Source: Lumnitzera littorea
Lineage: Eukaryota > Streptophyta > Magnoliopsida > Myrtales > Combretaceae
Reading direction: 5' to 3'
Assembly: GCA_024138015.1 (NCBI GenBank)
Contig: JAMXBB010000002.1
Coordinates: forward strand, 46,653,452 to 46,717,451
Length of the DNA: 64,000 nucleotides
The notes under the pieces were generated by a model. It was not told the DNA's origin. It worked only from the letters and a program-made list of their open reading frames with translations, and searched no databases. Made by a program: the position numbers and the translations under genes. Numbering within the stretch: the stretch's first letter is position 1; each line of letters begins with the position of its first letter. Positions 11,617 through 22,346 of the stretch are shown here, in pieces.

Positions 11617-12193
11617 ACAACAGATAAAACACCCTCAACCTTTTAGTAGAAAATGAAATGGGCCATCTTATTGAACTAATTCATGACTACTACGACTAAT
11701 TTGCATCTTCAAGCTGTTTTGGGTTACTTAAGGACAAGGTCCATGCTGGGATAGATCCTAGGTGGGTTACGATTAGCAAAGGTGTGTATTCTTCATAAAG
11801 CTCTTTCATCTCCTTAGTTGTCTTACACATTGCCCACCTTTCTAACACCCTGTAGACATCCTTCATTATCTTGGCCAAATGAAGTTCTCTTTCAATAGTG
11901 CATACATCCTCTTCTCCCAAAAGTGCCCTACTAACCCTCTAATATAGGCCTTTGGACTAGTAACTCCCTTACTAAGTTGTTAGGTATACACAATAAGCCT
12001 TTCTTGGGCAAATGTCCTTAGTCGATATGGAACCCATCATTGCTTCTCCTAATCTACATTTGGTCACAATGGACCCAAAATACTCATTTTACTCATATTA
12101 CTCTAGCATCATCCCAAACTTAAGAATCTTGTTTGCAAAGTTGTGATCAATACGTGTCATCTAGATAAGGCATCAATGACCTTGTTAGTATTT
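11617..12193 (-). pseudogene. pol: G2 RNase H end and integrase N-terminal half
   Basis: From right to left: the RNase H end (VIDALSR) joins the sequence right of the Mutator-like element. The integrase zinc-finger region then keeps MGEEDVCTIERELHLAKI and CKTTKEMKEL (first finger Cys kept), followed by YTPLLIVTH (position of YTPLPVP) and SIPAWT. The core begins further on with FNKMAHF at about 11648-11670. The frame ends at G1. The run 11696-11920 is an open part of this. Stops remove any activity. Confidence 0.8.
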
Positions 12194-13465
12194 GAGATAA
12201 AGCTCGTAAAAGTGCCTCAACTTTCACATTTTTATTTTTATTTTTAATTTTAATACCTAAATTTTAAATTTATTCATTTTAGTACCTCGACTATTTAAAT
12301 AAGAGAAATTAGTACCTCTATTATAACAATTATTATCATAATATGATAGAATAACAGTACAAGTATATAAACTTTAATTTTATTTCCATTTTAGTGCTCA
12401 AACTTCTATTTTTTCCATTTTGGTATCTCAACCTTTTAAAAGTGAAACAAATAAAAAATTCTTCATGTAAACTTTTGTAAAAATATTATAAACATTCAAT
12501 AAAATAACAATTAATAACAATATATTAAAAAAATTAAGAAAAAAGAGAGAATATGTTTGGTTCTTGAAATTTATTTACATATATGGTTTTTGCAAATAGT
12601 ATACAACCTTTGAGAGTTTTATATCTCCAAATAAATTATGTCATCATCACCACCATCATCATCATCAATTAAATAAAAAAAAAAGAAAAAAAAGAGAGCA
12701 ACAATGACAATAACCATAATAATAAATAAATAGGAAGGAATGGCAAAAATGGGAATGTGCCCATAAAATTGATCTCTTATTAATCTTTTTTTGGCTCTAA
12801 CCCGTTTAAATAAATTACATGTTAACTCAGTTTGCTCCATGCCAACAAGTATAAATCAATATCATGCTAATCTTTTTGTCAACATAAAGTTGAAAATAGC
12901 CCACTCCATACTAACAAGTTCAACAACAATTAGTTTAGTTGGTATGTATCCATTATTATTGTTGTTGTTGTTGTTGTTGTTGTTGCTATTGTTGTTGATA
13001 ACTAATGATATTAATGATAATAATTATATAGTATACGTAAGATTTTATTTGGTGATATAAAAGCTTGTAAAAGTTAAATATACTATACATAAGTCACATT
13101 AATTAAAATTTGAAGATTCGGATATATTCTTTCTTATTATTTTTTTAAATATGTTGAAAATTTTCATTATTATTTGCTGATTTTTTATAACATTTTTATA
13201 AAGGTTATAATAAAGAATACATGTTTGTTTCATTTTAAAAAGTTCAGGTACCAAAAATAAAAAAACAAAGTTTAAGTATTAAAATCGAAATAAAATGAAA
13301 ATTGATTTATTATATTATTATTCCACCATTTTATGATAATTGTGGTTATAATGGAGATACTAATTTATCTCATTTAAAAAGATGAGGTACTAGAATGAGT
13401 AAATTTAAAGTTTAGATATTAAAATGAAAAAATATGAAAGTTCGAATACTTGTACCGGCTTTATC
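12194..13465. mobile_element. Non-autonomous Mutator-like element (long TIR)
   Basis: 1272 bases with long inverted ends: 12194-~12460 pairs with the reverse complement of ~13200-13465. The outer tip is GATAAAGC on both arms, followed by shared blocks such as tttaaatttaytcattytagtacctc. It is flanked by TTGTTAGTATTT (12182-12193) and TTGTTAGTATTC (13466-13477). A duplication of 9-12 bases with TIRs of about 270 bases is typical of Mutator-like elements. The centre holds only simple repeats (CAT/CAC at 12641-12666, TTG at about 12958-12984) and no transposase, so it is non-autonomous. It splits the RNase H codons of G2, which join cleanly when it is removed. Confidence 0.85.
12956..12998. repeat. 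(TTG)n microsatellite
   Basis: A nearly pure TTG run in the middle of the Mutator-like element. The poly-Leu ORF at 12791-13060 is simply this repeat translated and is not a gene. Confidence 0.9.
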
Positions 13466-15153
13466 TTGTTAGTATTCCCCTTCTTGTACTTAATTACGTA
13501 GGAGAAGGTTTCTAAGAACTTGAATCACTTGCCTACTAATGTGAAAACTACTACTGATCTTGCAAGTACTTTAGAGACTCATGGTTGGTATATATCACAA
13601 ATTCATAAGGTAATAGGTAGTGTCACTACACAGTGAGTGCAAAAGTAAAACTTCTTGTCATATTCTAAGTAATTTTGTATGACACCAATAGGTTTCTTAA
13701 TGAAATAGGTAATAAGTCAGCATTCTTACATTAGCATGCTTCTATACTAATACCTAATGCATTGCATTCCAACTTAAACACCTTATTAGAGTGGGCAAGG
13801 CTAACACTTAAGGCAATGGTGAGTTTCTTCTTGATCTCTTCAAAGCATCTTTATATTTGGTTAGTCCACTTGAATTTCAAGTGCCAGTTTGGTCAGTAAG
13901 GCTACTATAGTGCTAAAGTTGCAAATGAATCATTGGTAAAAGAATGCTAGCCTATGTAAACTCTTGACCTTAGTTATGCTTTGTATGGTCAACCAACTGG
14001 TTATAGTTCTAATCTTCTCCTCATCCACTTTGACTCCATCTTTACTAACTACAAAACCTTAAAATACCACTTTAGTTCAATAAAACATCCTCTTCTTCTA
14101 ATTACCAAAAAGCCTCGTAACTCATAATACACCAAATACCAGCTTTAAAATCCAATATGGTCGAATAAGTCTCTACTTTAGACCAAGAAGTCATTGAAGT
14201 ACACTATAACACATTTTTTGATCAAGTCATGTAGAGCATGGTTCATGAATTGCATAAAAGTACTTATTGTAATAGTCAGCTTAAGAGGCATGATTGTCTA
14301 CTCATATAGTCCATGTTGCATCTTAAAGGCTGTCTTTTATTCATCACCAAATCTCATGCAAATTTGGTGGTACCTACTATTCAAATCAATTTTGGAGAAT
14401 ATTGGAGCTTCATATATCTTGTTAAGCACATCATCCAATCTCGAAATTGGATATAGATACTTAATGGTAATCTATTGATAGCTCGGCTATCTGTGTACAT
14501 CCTTTAAGAGTCGTCTTTCTTTGGAACTAGTAAGCTAGCTAAGCACAAAGGCTCATGCTCTCTCTAGCATAGCCTTTCTTAATTAACTTATCAACTTGCT
14601 AATTAGGCTCTTACCTTCCTCTAGATTCATGCGATAGTCAAGTTGGTTTGGTAAAGCAGCTTCGAGTTGCAAATCAATGATATGCTTTATCCTACTCACG
14701 GACAGTAAGCCACTTAGCAACTCCTTGGGAAAGAGATCCTAGAATTCTCTTAGTAATTCCTTCACTTTTCTAGGTACTGAACTTAAGTTGGCCACCTCTA
14801 ACAATTGCTTGATCAATAGTAAGTACATTAGCTCGTAAGAGTTCAAGTCGCTCTTTAACTCACTTTTACGCATCTTTGCCTGAGTTCGAACAATTTGAAC
14901 TTAGGCTTCTTGCACTTTTCACAAACTTATTGTACACAAACAACCTTCTTGCCATCTATCTAGAATGCATACGTATTGTGGCATCCATCATGAAGTACTC
15001 ATCGATTAAACATTCAAGGTTAGCTAAGTAAAATGTATGATCCACATATGGGTAATATGCCACACAGAATCTTATCCTTATATCTATCCTTTACTAGTAC
15101 TAAGCACTTGCATTTATTAGGTGATGCATAGAGTTCCCTTCTCATGCAGCTTA
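13466..15153 (-). pseudogene. pol: G2 protease-RT linker, reverse transcriptase and RNase H
   Basis: The right part (about 15060-14940, read leftwards) reads KDKILCGILPICGSYILLS and then the region equivalent to the LLGRPW linker between protease and RT. RT extends over about 14700-13900. Its catalytic box reads VIVYFNDFLV near 14182-14212, with the first Asp of YFDD changed to Asn. RNase H follows and ends with YKKGNTNKVIDALSR across the Mutator-like insertion. Stops occur in every domain. ORFs 14194-14478 (+) and 15020-15220 (-) are, respectively, an antisense frame and a real fragment running into the flanking LTR. Confidence 0.8.
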
Positions 15154-15844
15154 TGGTATAGGCAAGTACACTCATCAAATTATGATATAGTGTATAAGAG
15201 CCCGAATGTCGATCCTTCACAGACTGTGATTACTATTACTCACTAGATCTCTATTATCTAATCGGCAAATTAGAATTCAAGAAATTTAAAGAATCTAAAC
15301 TAAATTACAACAACTAATAAATTAACAACTAATTAAGAAATATTCAACAACTTAAACAAGAAAGTGATCAAAGTGTAAATTAATTCAAGATTCGAAAACT
15401 GTATCTAGATCTTTATTTCTCCTAAATTTAAAATGTGATTCTCCCTAAAGGTAATCTAATTCTTTCTTTAATCTTTCTTGACTAAGAGAATTTTTTTATT
15501 AAAGTTGATCACTTTCTCAAGTCAATTAACCTTAATATTAAAATTATCTATTAGAATCTTTTCCCAGTAGCATGACCTAAGATTACATTATTGCATAATG
15601 AATTCTTTATAATATAAATCAAGATTTCAAAAAGATCTTACAAATTATCTCTAATCTTGCAAAAAATCTTTATCAACTATGCCTAGATCTAATCTTATAA
15701 GAAATCTCTCAATTCTCTTATATGATATTAGATTTTAGATCACTACCCACGAAAATAACGATATAAAGCATTAAGCACACATAGTTGAATCAAGAAAAAG
15801 AATAAAGAATTCCTTTGATCTAATAAAATCTTTGTCATGTGAAT

Positions 15845-16731
15845 TGATGAACTACCAACTAGCGATCCCATTACTCGCGCACGGCTCAGAGGACTACAAT
15901 CCCTCACCTGAAGAATTCTCTCTCGATAACCTGTTGATGATGAGAAAGTTTATACCAAAGGAAGGTAGCTGAACTCTTTAAGCTCCCCGTATTGTCATAC
16001 TATGATCTATGCTCTTTGTAGTGATGATGTCGACCATTCCTTAGTCGAGGACCCTGTGTCAAATAATCCAACCAACTTCTGCCGAGAGATTTTTTCTGAG
16101 TGATGAGAGATTCACTTATCGGCCGAGTAGTTTTCTCTCAATATGCTACCATCTCCTTAGCCTGTTGTGCTTACAGAATATCTGTACAAAACCAATGTCG
16201 TATTACCACCTGTCCACCTTATCTGACATTGGACCACTTTTCCATTTTTGTCTTTTGTCCTTTTTACCTTTTTTCGTATGTACTAAGAATCCCCTTTTTG
16301 AACACACTTTCTAGTAATTTTTTTATTTGTAATGTTATCTTAGGGACTTGCTATAAATAGTCCTTTTCTTTTGTAAGTCGGAGATAACTTACATTTTTAA
16401 TATTAAATATTCTATTCTTGTGAGACAACCCTCTTTAAGTCATCTTTCATATACTCTTATCTAATCTTGCCGAATAGCTCAAAATTAGTGGTAAGTAGAC
16501 CTTGACATCAACTTGTGCATCATATCAAGTGAGGTGTTAAGTCACATTGTATTTGTTGGTGAGTCACATTGTATTTGTTGGTGAGTCACATCCTTCAAGC
16601 AGCTTCACATTAGTTACTTTTGTTTGTCTATGGACCATTTCCCTCTCACTTTCTTTGATATTTTGAAGGATCCATTTTAGCCAAATTTATCACGGTAAGC
16701 CCTAATGATAACTAAGCTTGTAGGAACATCA
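15845..16731 (+). mobile_element. S2-family solo LTR nested in L LTR
   Basis: 887 bases, TGATGAAC...GGAACATCA, between perfect TGAAT duplications (15840-15844 and 16732-16736). It has a TATA box at 16352-16359. The segment after it parallels 8370-8460 of the other S2 copy. A 22-base stretch ending in gtgagtcaca occurs twice in tandem at about 16541-16589. ORF 16100-16360 overlaps the U3/TATA region and is not considered a gene. Confidence 0.88.
16352..16359 (+). promoter_or_regulatory. TATA box in S2 LTR
   Basis: TATAAATA about 510 bases into the 887-base LTR, equivalent to 8245-8252 in the other copy. Confidence 0.65.
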
Positions 16732-17403
16732 TGAATAGATCTAGGTTCCATAAGACTTAGATACAAAATAGTTACTCTCTATACATTATAATGTAATAAT
16801 CTTGCATGAAAAAGTAAAGAAAAGTATAACAGTGAATCATGAGATTAAAGAAAAAGCTTGAATCTTGAAGTCTTGATAAGGTCTTACTCTCTTCTGTGTT
16901 CTTGTCTTAAAAAGTTCTCTAAAAGTCATAAAAAGGTTCTCTTTAGAAAGAACTAAAGAAGCTTTATATAGGAGATGGGAAAAATAAGGGCCATTGTAAT
17001 TGACACAATTAGGGACACAACTGTGTCTCCTAATTGCGTAACTGGCTGTGGATGCTTCTTTTTTTTTTTTTTTTCAACATTGGGAATGACTTGACTAAGG
17101 ACATGGCAGTGTCCTTGGGTTATATAACTGGCTATGGTCACTTAAAAATCACTCCAAATTTGCTTATAAACGATATAGTCATGTCGTTCGGGTATGTCAA
17201 TCTTCAAACCTTCATAACTTGCTCATTTTAGCTCCGAATTAAATGAAACTTGTTTTTATCCTCTCATTTTCTTACATAGATGATTCTAAACCTAGAAAAT
17301 AAGATTTTACTCAATTAAATTTTATTTTCTAAAAATAAACTCAAACTCAAAAGGAAATCATCGAAAATCAATCTCTCAAATATATACAATTAGGAGCTTA
17401 TCA

Positions 17404-17515
17404 ACTTATATGGTTGAAGATATGGTTAGTATTTTCATTTGATTAATTAGTGACTAAGCAACTAAGTTGCAACTCCCCCATCAATAATTAGAGTACGCAA
17501 GTTCCCTTCACTTTG
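17404..17515 (-). pseudogene. pol: G2 aspartic protease core fragment
   Basis: Minus-strand translation gives GNLRTLIIDGG (about 17477-17510), the protease active-site region in which plant gypsy elements carry D-S/G-G. A decayed remainder then runs to the L-family LTR. Both sides of this fragment are insertion junctions (15154-17403 and 17516-18575). Confidence 0.75.
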
Positions 17516-18575
17516 TAATTGGTGTGTAATAAGCTCTTTCTAGAGGTATGCATGAGTTGAATCGACCCTAAACGCCAATTCAAGGGCTAGCAATTAAGTG
17601 AATGAAGCCTGACCCTTAAGGTTACGGGCCCGAGCCAATTTGATGACCCTTATATCGTGTTATTTTTTTTTTAATTTTCTTCTACATTTCCATCGGTTAC
17701 TATAAATAATTTGTGGTATGTTACCTAGTTGCTTACTTCTTTTTTTTTTTTCCTAAATAGTTCTAAAAGTTTATGTCAATAGATGACATGTAGTGACAAG
17801 TGAATAATTTACTTTTAATTTCGATTCAAATTTTTTTTTTTTTCCATTCCAAAATAGATGTTATATTACAATATTACGTAAAATTGGCCAAAGTGATAGA
17901 AATTGCAAATGAGGAAGATTTTTTATTCGAATCTTAAAATACATTGTCAATATGGAAAGAAATAAATTACAACATAATTATAAACTGTAATTTATAATTA
18001 TATGTTACAAAATATTATTCTCATATTAGAGTACAATTATCAAATAGAAATATAAATTTGAATACCATCCATAATGATACAGAAATACCATTCCATAGTT
18101 CATACCTTAAGAAATTAGAGGTAATGAGGGAAACTTTTTTTTTGTTTATGACATAATCACTCATCCCATTCTGTCCTTTCTTTTTCTTTGGCTTCACATA
18201 ATTACATACATGTATAATGTGCTCTCTACTATACCACTTCACTTTAACTTCTCCATGTGTACTCATGTATGTATATGTATATATTATATATTCAATTCAT
18301 GAATCATGTGATGCTACTTTGTCTTTTCGAAATTCCAGTAAAGCTTACTCATTTACACTTACACATTCAAAAGTTGCCTAAGTTTGTGACATTTGATTTT
18401 TCTTTTCTTTTCTTTTTTTATTTAATTTTGGGCTTAGCCCATCGATAGTTTAACCTGTCAGTTTAGGACTCGGCTAACTTACCAATCCCCTACAATTGAA
18501 CCACCTAGGCTCTTAGGGCTAAGCCGTTCAACGACTGATTTAGACTCACTTCTTCTGAGACCGAGCTAGTTTACA
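17516..18575 (-). mobile_element. Unassigned insertion, solo-LTR-like
   Basis: 1060 bases between CTTTG (17511-17515) and GTTTG (18576-18580), separating the G2 nucleocapsid/protease spacer from the protease core. On the minus strand the ends are TGTAAACTAG...CACCAATTA, LTR-like with CA mutated to TA. No terminal inverted repeats, coding potential or second copy in the window was seen. It contains three T runs and an AT-rich centre. ORFs at 18021-18266 and 18257-18448 fall inside and look random. A solo LTR of an unidentified family is the best guess. Confidence 0.5.
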
Positions 18576-18580
18576 GTTTG

Positions 18581-20009
18581 AAATAGGCCCTTACACAAGT
18601 CTAACTCTATCTTCTTGTTCTCCTCAAATGGAGAAATACTCAAGATCCTCACACAACCATGCTTGGATATTGTCTATGCTTAGCATGCATCAAAGCCTCT
18701 TCATCATTATGAAATTCCTCAAGCACATCTTCTGTACCTTCCTTCTTCTCTATTATCTTGTCCTTATCAGCACTTTCAATCTCCATTTGTAGTTCCTCAC
18801 TTTTCAGCACTATTACTCTTCGGTTTAGACATTATGAAGCAATGTGTCCAAAATTAAGGCATTTAAAGAACTTGATCTCTCATGTATTTTGTCCTAAGCT
18901 TTGCGCTACTTCCTTCTTTAGCTTAAGTTCATTCATCTTTGCTTTGCCAAAGGTATCATCCTTATGATTAGCTCTATCAACACTAGGACCATGTCGATTA
19001 ACCTCTCTACTTACTTTATGTCGTCAAAATATAGGGTAGCTTGGGGGAATAACTTGGTTCAGTTGGACCCTGTAAGGGTTGCTCCTTCTCTACTACTCAA
19101 CTCTTTGAGAAATCCAAATGGCCTAATTTAGGTAGCCAATCTACTGCATTTCTACAATACTCTCAATTTCAGACTTCAAGCTTCTAATAAATCTAGATAT
19201 AGTCCTAGCTTTAAGCTCTTTGACTTCACACCTAATCATCAACATCTAAAACTCTTTTACATTTACATCAACACTCATTCCACCCTGTTTTAGATCTTGT
19301 AGTCTTCTTGAATGCATCTTGTAAGTTGTATGCTATCATGAATCTCCTCCTTAATATCCTCATCATCTCATCTTATGTCCTTATTTCTTGTTCTCCTCCC
19401 CTCCTTCAGGTTGCTTATAAGTTTTTCCACTATAGTGTAACATACCTTGTAAACTTTGGAGTAGTTAATTGAACCTTTACGACCTCCTCAAATTCATAGC
19501 ACTTATATGATTTAAATCTTGTCTTTCCATTTTAGGTACTTGCTAGCATCTCTACCCCAGCAAAGCTTGAGATTTGCATCTTACTATTTTCGATTCCTCT
19601 AAGAGATCGAGCTCCTTTATCTTCAAACTCATAGAAATTATCTGCAGCCTCCTCTTCTTCCTCTACATTCTTTAACTCAATCCTTCTCTAGGTTCTCATA
19701 TCAAATCCTTCTCCTCCAACTCAAACATTTTAGGATAGGTTTTCTCTTTCCTCATTTGCAACATGGGTCCTTCAAACTCCAACTCCTTACATTCTTTGTT
19801 TACCTAGATTAGTTCAGTTGTCTCCATGAACAACATCAATGGTGAGGCCTCAACTAGTATTGAACAATAACTACGAGATTTGCTACAATAATTGTCAAAT
19901 CTATAATCCGTTCATTAGTTGCTTTGGGAGTTTGGTTGCCCTGTCTTCTATGTGCCAATGCATCACTCTTTACATCACCAATACCTCCATGTACAATTGA
20001 ATTAAACAT
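18581..20009 (-). pseudogene. gag: G2 gag with zinc knuckle
   Basis: Read leftwards from an ATG at 20007-20009 (MFNSIVHGGIGD). The N-terminal helix region keeps ATNERIIDLTIIVANLVVIVQ (about 19857-19920). The capsid region at about 19700-19260 is stop-rich. A CCHC knuckle remnant reads FFKCLNFGHIAS-x-CLNR near 18822-18876, with spacing C-x2-C-x4-H-x4-C intact. The acidic linker toward protease is read from 18760 to 18590 (KEGTEDVLEEFHNDEEAL). The open stretch 19854-20072 includes the start. Similar to the G3 gag. Not functional. Confidence 0.78.
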
Positions 20010-20280
20010 ATTTGCTAGTAACACTTTAAGTACATTAACAAGACAAGAATGATACTCAATATAACTCAACACTTCTTAAATACACGACTTTGACTCACAA
20101 CTAATAACTCCAATGATACAACTCAACAAACATAAATAACTCACTATAACAACTACAACAATTTGTATAAACTCCACTTCACAATACTATTTCAACAAAA
20201 GCCACAGTAGCTCTAGCTCACTACTATAACTTCAAATACAATTGCACAAATAGCCATACGCTATTAGTTGTAACCTTAAG

Positions 20281-20292
20281 CTTTGATACCAA
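20281..20292 (-). other. G2 primer binding site (tRNA-iMet type)
   Basis: The plus strand reads gctttgatacca; on the minus strand this is TGGTATCAAAGC, one transition from the initiator tRNA-Met PBS. It fixes the G2 5' LTR as lying immediately to the right. Confidence 0.75.
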
Positions 20293-20293
20293 A

Positions 20294-20553
20294 TTTCTAT
20301 GATGTGCCAAGAGGTGAAAATATAGACTTAGAAAATATTTGATAGGTCATTCGAGATATTAAAGAAAGGAGTGTGGGAATAGTAGAAGTTAGCAACTGTA
20401 AATTGTTCTAATAGAATATTATTCATCACTAAAAAACTATAGATTTAAACTCTTACTTGATATTATTTTACAAGTGATAATTTAGGGCTTCTCGCCAAAA
20501 ATCTTTACTAAAGGGATTTAATAAATGAAAATGAACTTGGGAATTAAATGAGC
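20294..20553 (-). repeat. G2 5' LTR, part
   Basis: Sequence directly beyond the PBS should be the end of the minus-strand 5' LTR. About 260 bases are seen before the sequence changes to the AT LTR. The rest of this LTR would lie beyond 64000 if AT interrupts it, so neither its length nor a repeat partner can be checked here. Confidence 0.5.
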
Positions 20554-21975
20554 TAATGAGTGTAATTTTACACTCATTTCTTATAGTTTTTATTTTTATT
20601 TTGAGTTACTTTAATATGATTTTGATGGTTTTGCTATTAAATTGAGGCATTTATTGATTTTAAGGCTTCAATGGAGTAATAAGGTGAAAAGAATGCAATT
20701 TATGTGATTTTTTAAGAGAGTTTCACCAATTTTGAAGAATAACTTAAAGATAAAAAGCATTGGAGGATGATTTGGTCAAGAACCAAGAGCTAAAGAAGAC
20801 CATTGGTAAACTCCATGACTATATTCCTTAACCGTAAAATTATCGCTCTCAATTTTTGATTGAACTTGAAGATTTTTCACAAAGTGCAAGATCACAATTG
20901 AACTTTATAGTCGTAATCCCCCCCATAATTTAATTCTATTCAATTTTTTGATGAAATATTGCAAGGAGAAGTTCATGCCTCAACTCTACGCCCGTGGTTC
21001 CTAACTATGAACATGCCATGATATATGAAACTTTTCATTTGAAGGCTATTTTATCAAGACCATATAAATAGAGCCCATATATGTGCAAATAGAGGGAGGG
21101 GAGATGCCATAGAGAAGAATATAAGAGCACCATAATATTTCTTAGGGACTTTATTCATTTTATCATGCAAGTTGTCATTTTTCTCATGTTTATAGAGTAG
21201 ATTTGTAGATATCTAGACTTATAAAAGCTAAGGTACCATTTAGCATACACAATTTTGTTTATTCTAATGAAATTGCTTATTTCTTATTAATCTAATTACG
21301 TGTTTTGTATTGATAAAGTTGTTACTTCTAAGGTTTTAACTTAATTATTAGATTTTATGTATTGAGATCACAAGACCTGATATGTAAATAGATCTATCAT
21401 TCTTGAAGGGATTTGCTATATGTAGTGATAAGTTATAAATTTTTTTCCAGAATTAATATTGTCATATATGTATATATTTATGGAATTCATGTTCTTAATG
21501 TTGTTCTAATTTAGTCTAATGTAGAAGCGATTCGGGTAAAATCTAATTAAGATTAAGAATTATCATAGAAGTGATTCTTATTAATTTAGTAATTAAATTC
21601 CTTTGGTTAATAAGAACATGAAATTCATTAAAAACCTTAAGATTATTACATGTTAAACTCTTGGTAGTCAAAATCTAGATATATGTTAATCTCTTGGTAG
21701 TCAGGGTTTAGATATCATTATTTATGGTTATTTAGGGTTCTCAATTGTTTGTGTTATTTATTATTAGTTATTAATTAATCTTTTTTTTCTCTTAATCAAT
21801 TTAATCCCTTATTTCAACATTACTACTTTTACTTTCATTTAAGTAGAATAATTAAGCGTGAGTAAATAGGTATGTAGTCCTTGTGAGATCAACAACCATA
21901 AACTCTTATGTCCTCTATATTATTCCCTAATATGTGCACTTGCTTAATATTGTCCCGTGCAAGCATCTATAAAGT
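20554..21975 (+). repeat. AT 5' LTR
   Basis: The right end is fixed by the PBS at 21979. The left edge is chosen at TAATGAGTGTAA, next to a 20-base palindrome (20557-20576), where Athila-type LTRs commonly start. A TATA box lies at 21063-21070. The partner LTR is outside the window, so the start is an inference. Confidence 0.65.
21063..21070 (+). promoter_or_regulatory. TATA box in AT 5' LTR
   Basis: TATAAATA followed by gagccc, about 510 bases into the LTR and about 900 bases before the PBS. This is a plausible U3 promoter for the element RNA. Confidence 0.65.
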
Positions 21976-21978
21976 TTT

Positions 21979-21999
21979 TAGCATTGTTTCTAATGATTG
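21979..21999 (+). other. AT primer binding site (tRNA-Asp type, decayed)
   Basis: The 21 bases tagcattgtttctaatgattg line up without gaps with the Athila/Tat PBS consensus starting TGGCGCC. All but two of the differences are C-to-T or G-to-A transitions. It is preceded by aagttttt as in many Athila copies. Confidence 0.75.
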
Positions 22000-22128
22000 T
22001 ATGTTAAGAAAGTTCATGCCTTTATTATTTTACTATTTCTTTGTCCATTACTTTTTTTATTTCTTTCTTTTAAGTTAATTCAATTCTAATTTAATTTTCT
22101 TGTTTGTGTGTTTAAGGAGATTGGAGTG

Positions 22129-22346
22129 ATGGCCAATAACAGAGTAGTATCGAAGAACATGTTCAATTATATTAAGCCATCAATTAGTGGAGTTGACTCC
22201 AACATAGCAAAACCAGCTGTCACTGTAAATGAGTTCATAATCTCACCTATAATCGTTCAAATAGTCCAGTAGCAATTACGTTTTGATGGTTCTCTTGAAG
22301 AGTATCTACATGCACATATCAACAATTTTCTAGAGATATGTGCTAT
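22129..22346 (+). pseudogene. gag: AT gag, N-terminal part
   Basis: Starts at the ATG at 22129 (MANNRVVSKN), with a second conserved patch QLRFDGSLEEYLHAHINNF and then LEICAI at the break. Athila gag proteins carry a similar F-G-x-x-x-E-D-P-x-x-H-x-x-x-F motif with LEIC. One in-frame TAG occurs. It is interrupted by the L solo LTR at 22347 and continues at 23704. Confidence 0.8.

Larger units (their letters stand above)
15154..17403 (-). mobile_element. L-family solo LTR in G2 pol, with nested S2 LTR
   Basis: On the minus strand it runs TGATAAGCTCC...TATACCA, flanked by GCTTA (15149-15153) and ACTTA (17404-17408). It is inverse-collinear with the L copies at 9936-11214 and 22347-23703. Its excess length (2250 against about 1300) is explained by the 887-base S2 LTR at 15845-16731. 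A minus-strand TATA box lies at 16963-16970. It separates the G2 protease core (right) from the protease-RT linker (left). Confidence 0.85.
11617..20553 (-). mobile_element. G2, Ty3/gypsy element, minus strand, decayed
   Basis: Reading from right to left: 5' LTR part (20294-20553), PBS (20281-20292), gag, zinc knuckle, protease, RT, RNase H, integrase, then interrupted by G1 and continued at 1-136 and leftwards out of the window. Its pol is further split by a Mutator-like element (12194-13465), an L-family solo LTR (15154-17403) with an S2 LTR inside it, and an unassigned 1.06 kb unit (17516-18575). It belongs to the same general lineage as G1 and G3 by domain order and motifs. The AT element appears to interrupt its 5' LTR. 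Confidence 0.8.

Noticed and set aside
12791..13060. Poly-leucine ORF.
   Set aside because: It is a translation of a TTG microsatellite in a non-autonomous Mutator-like element.
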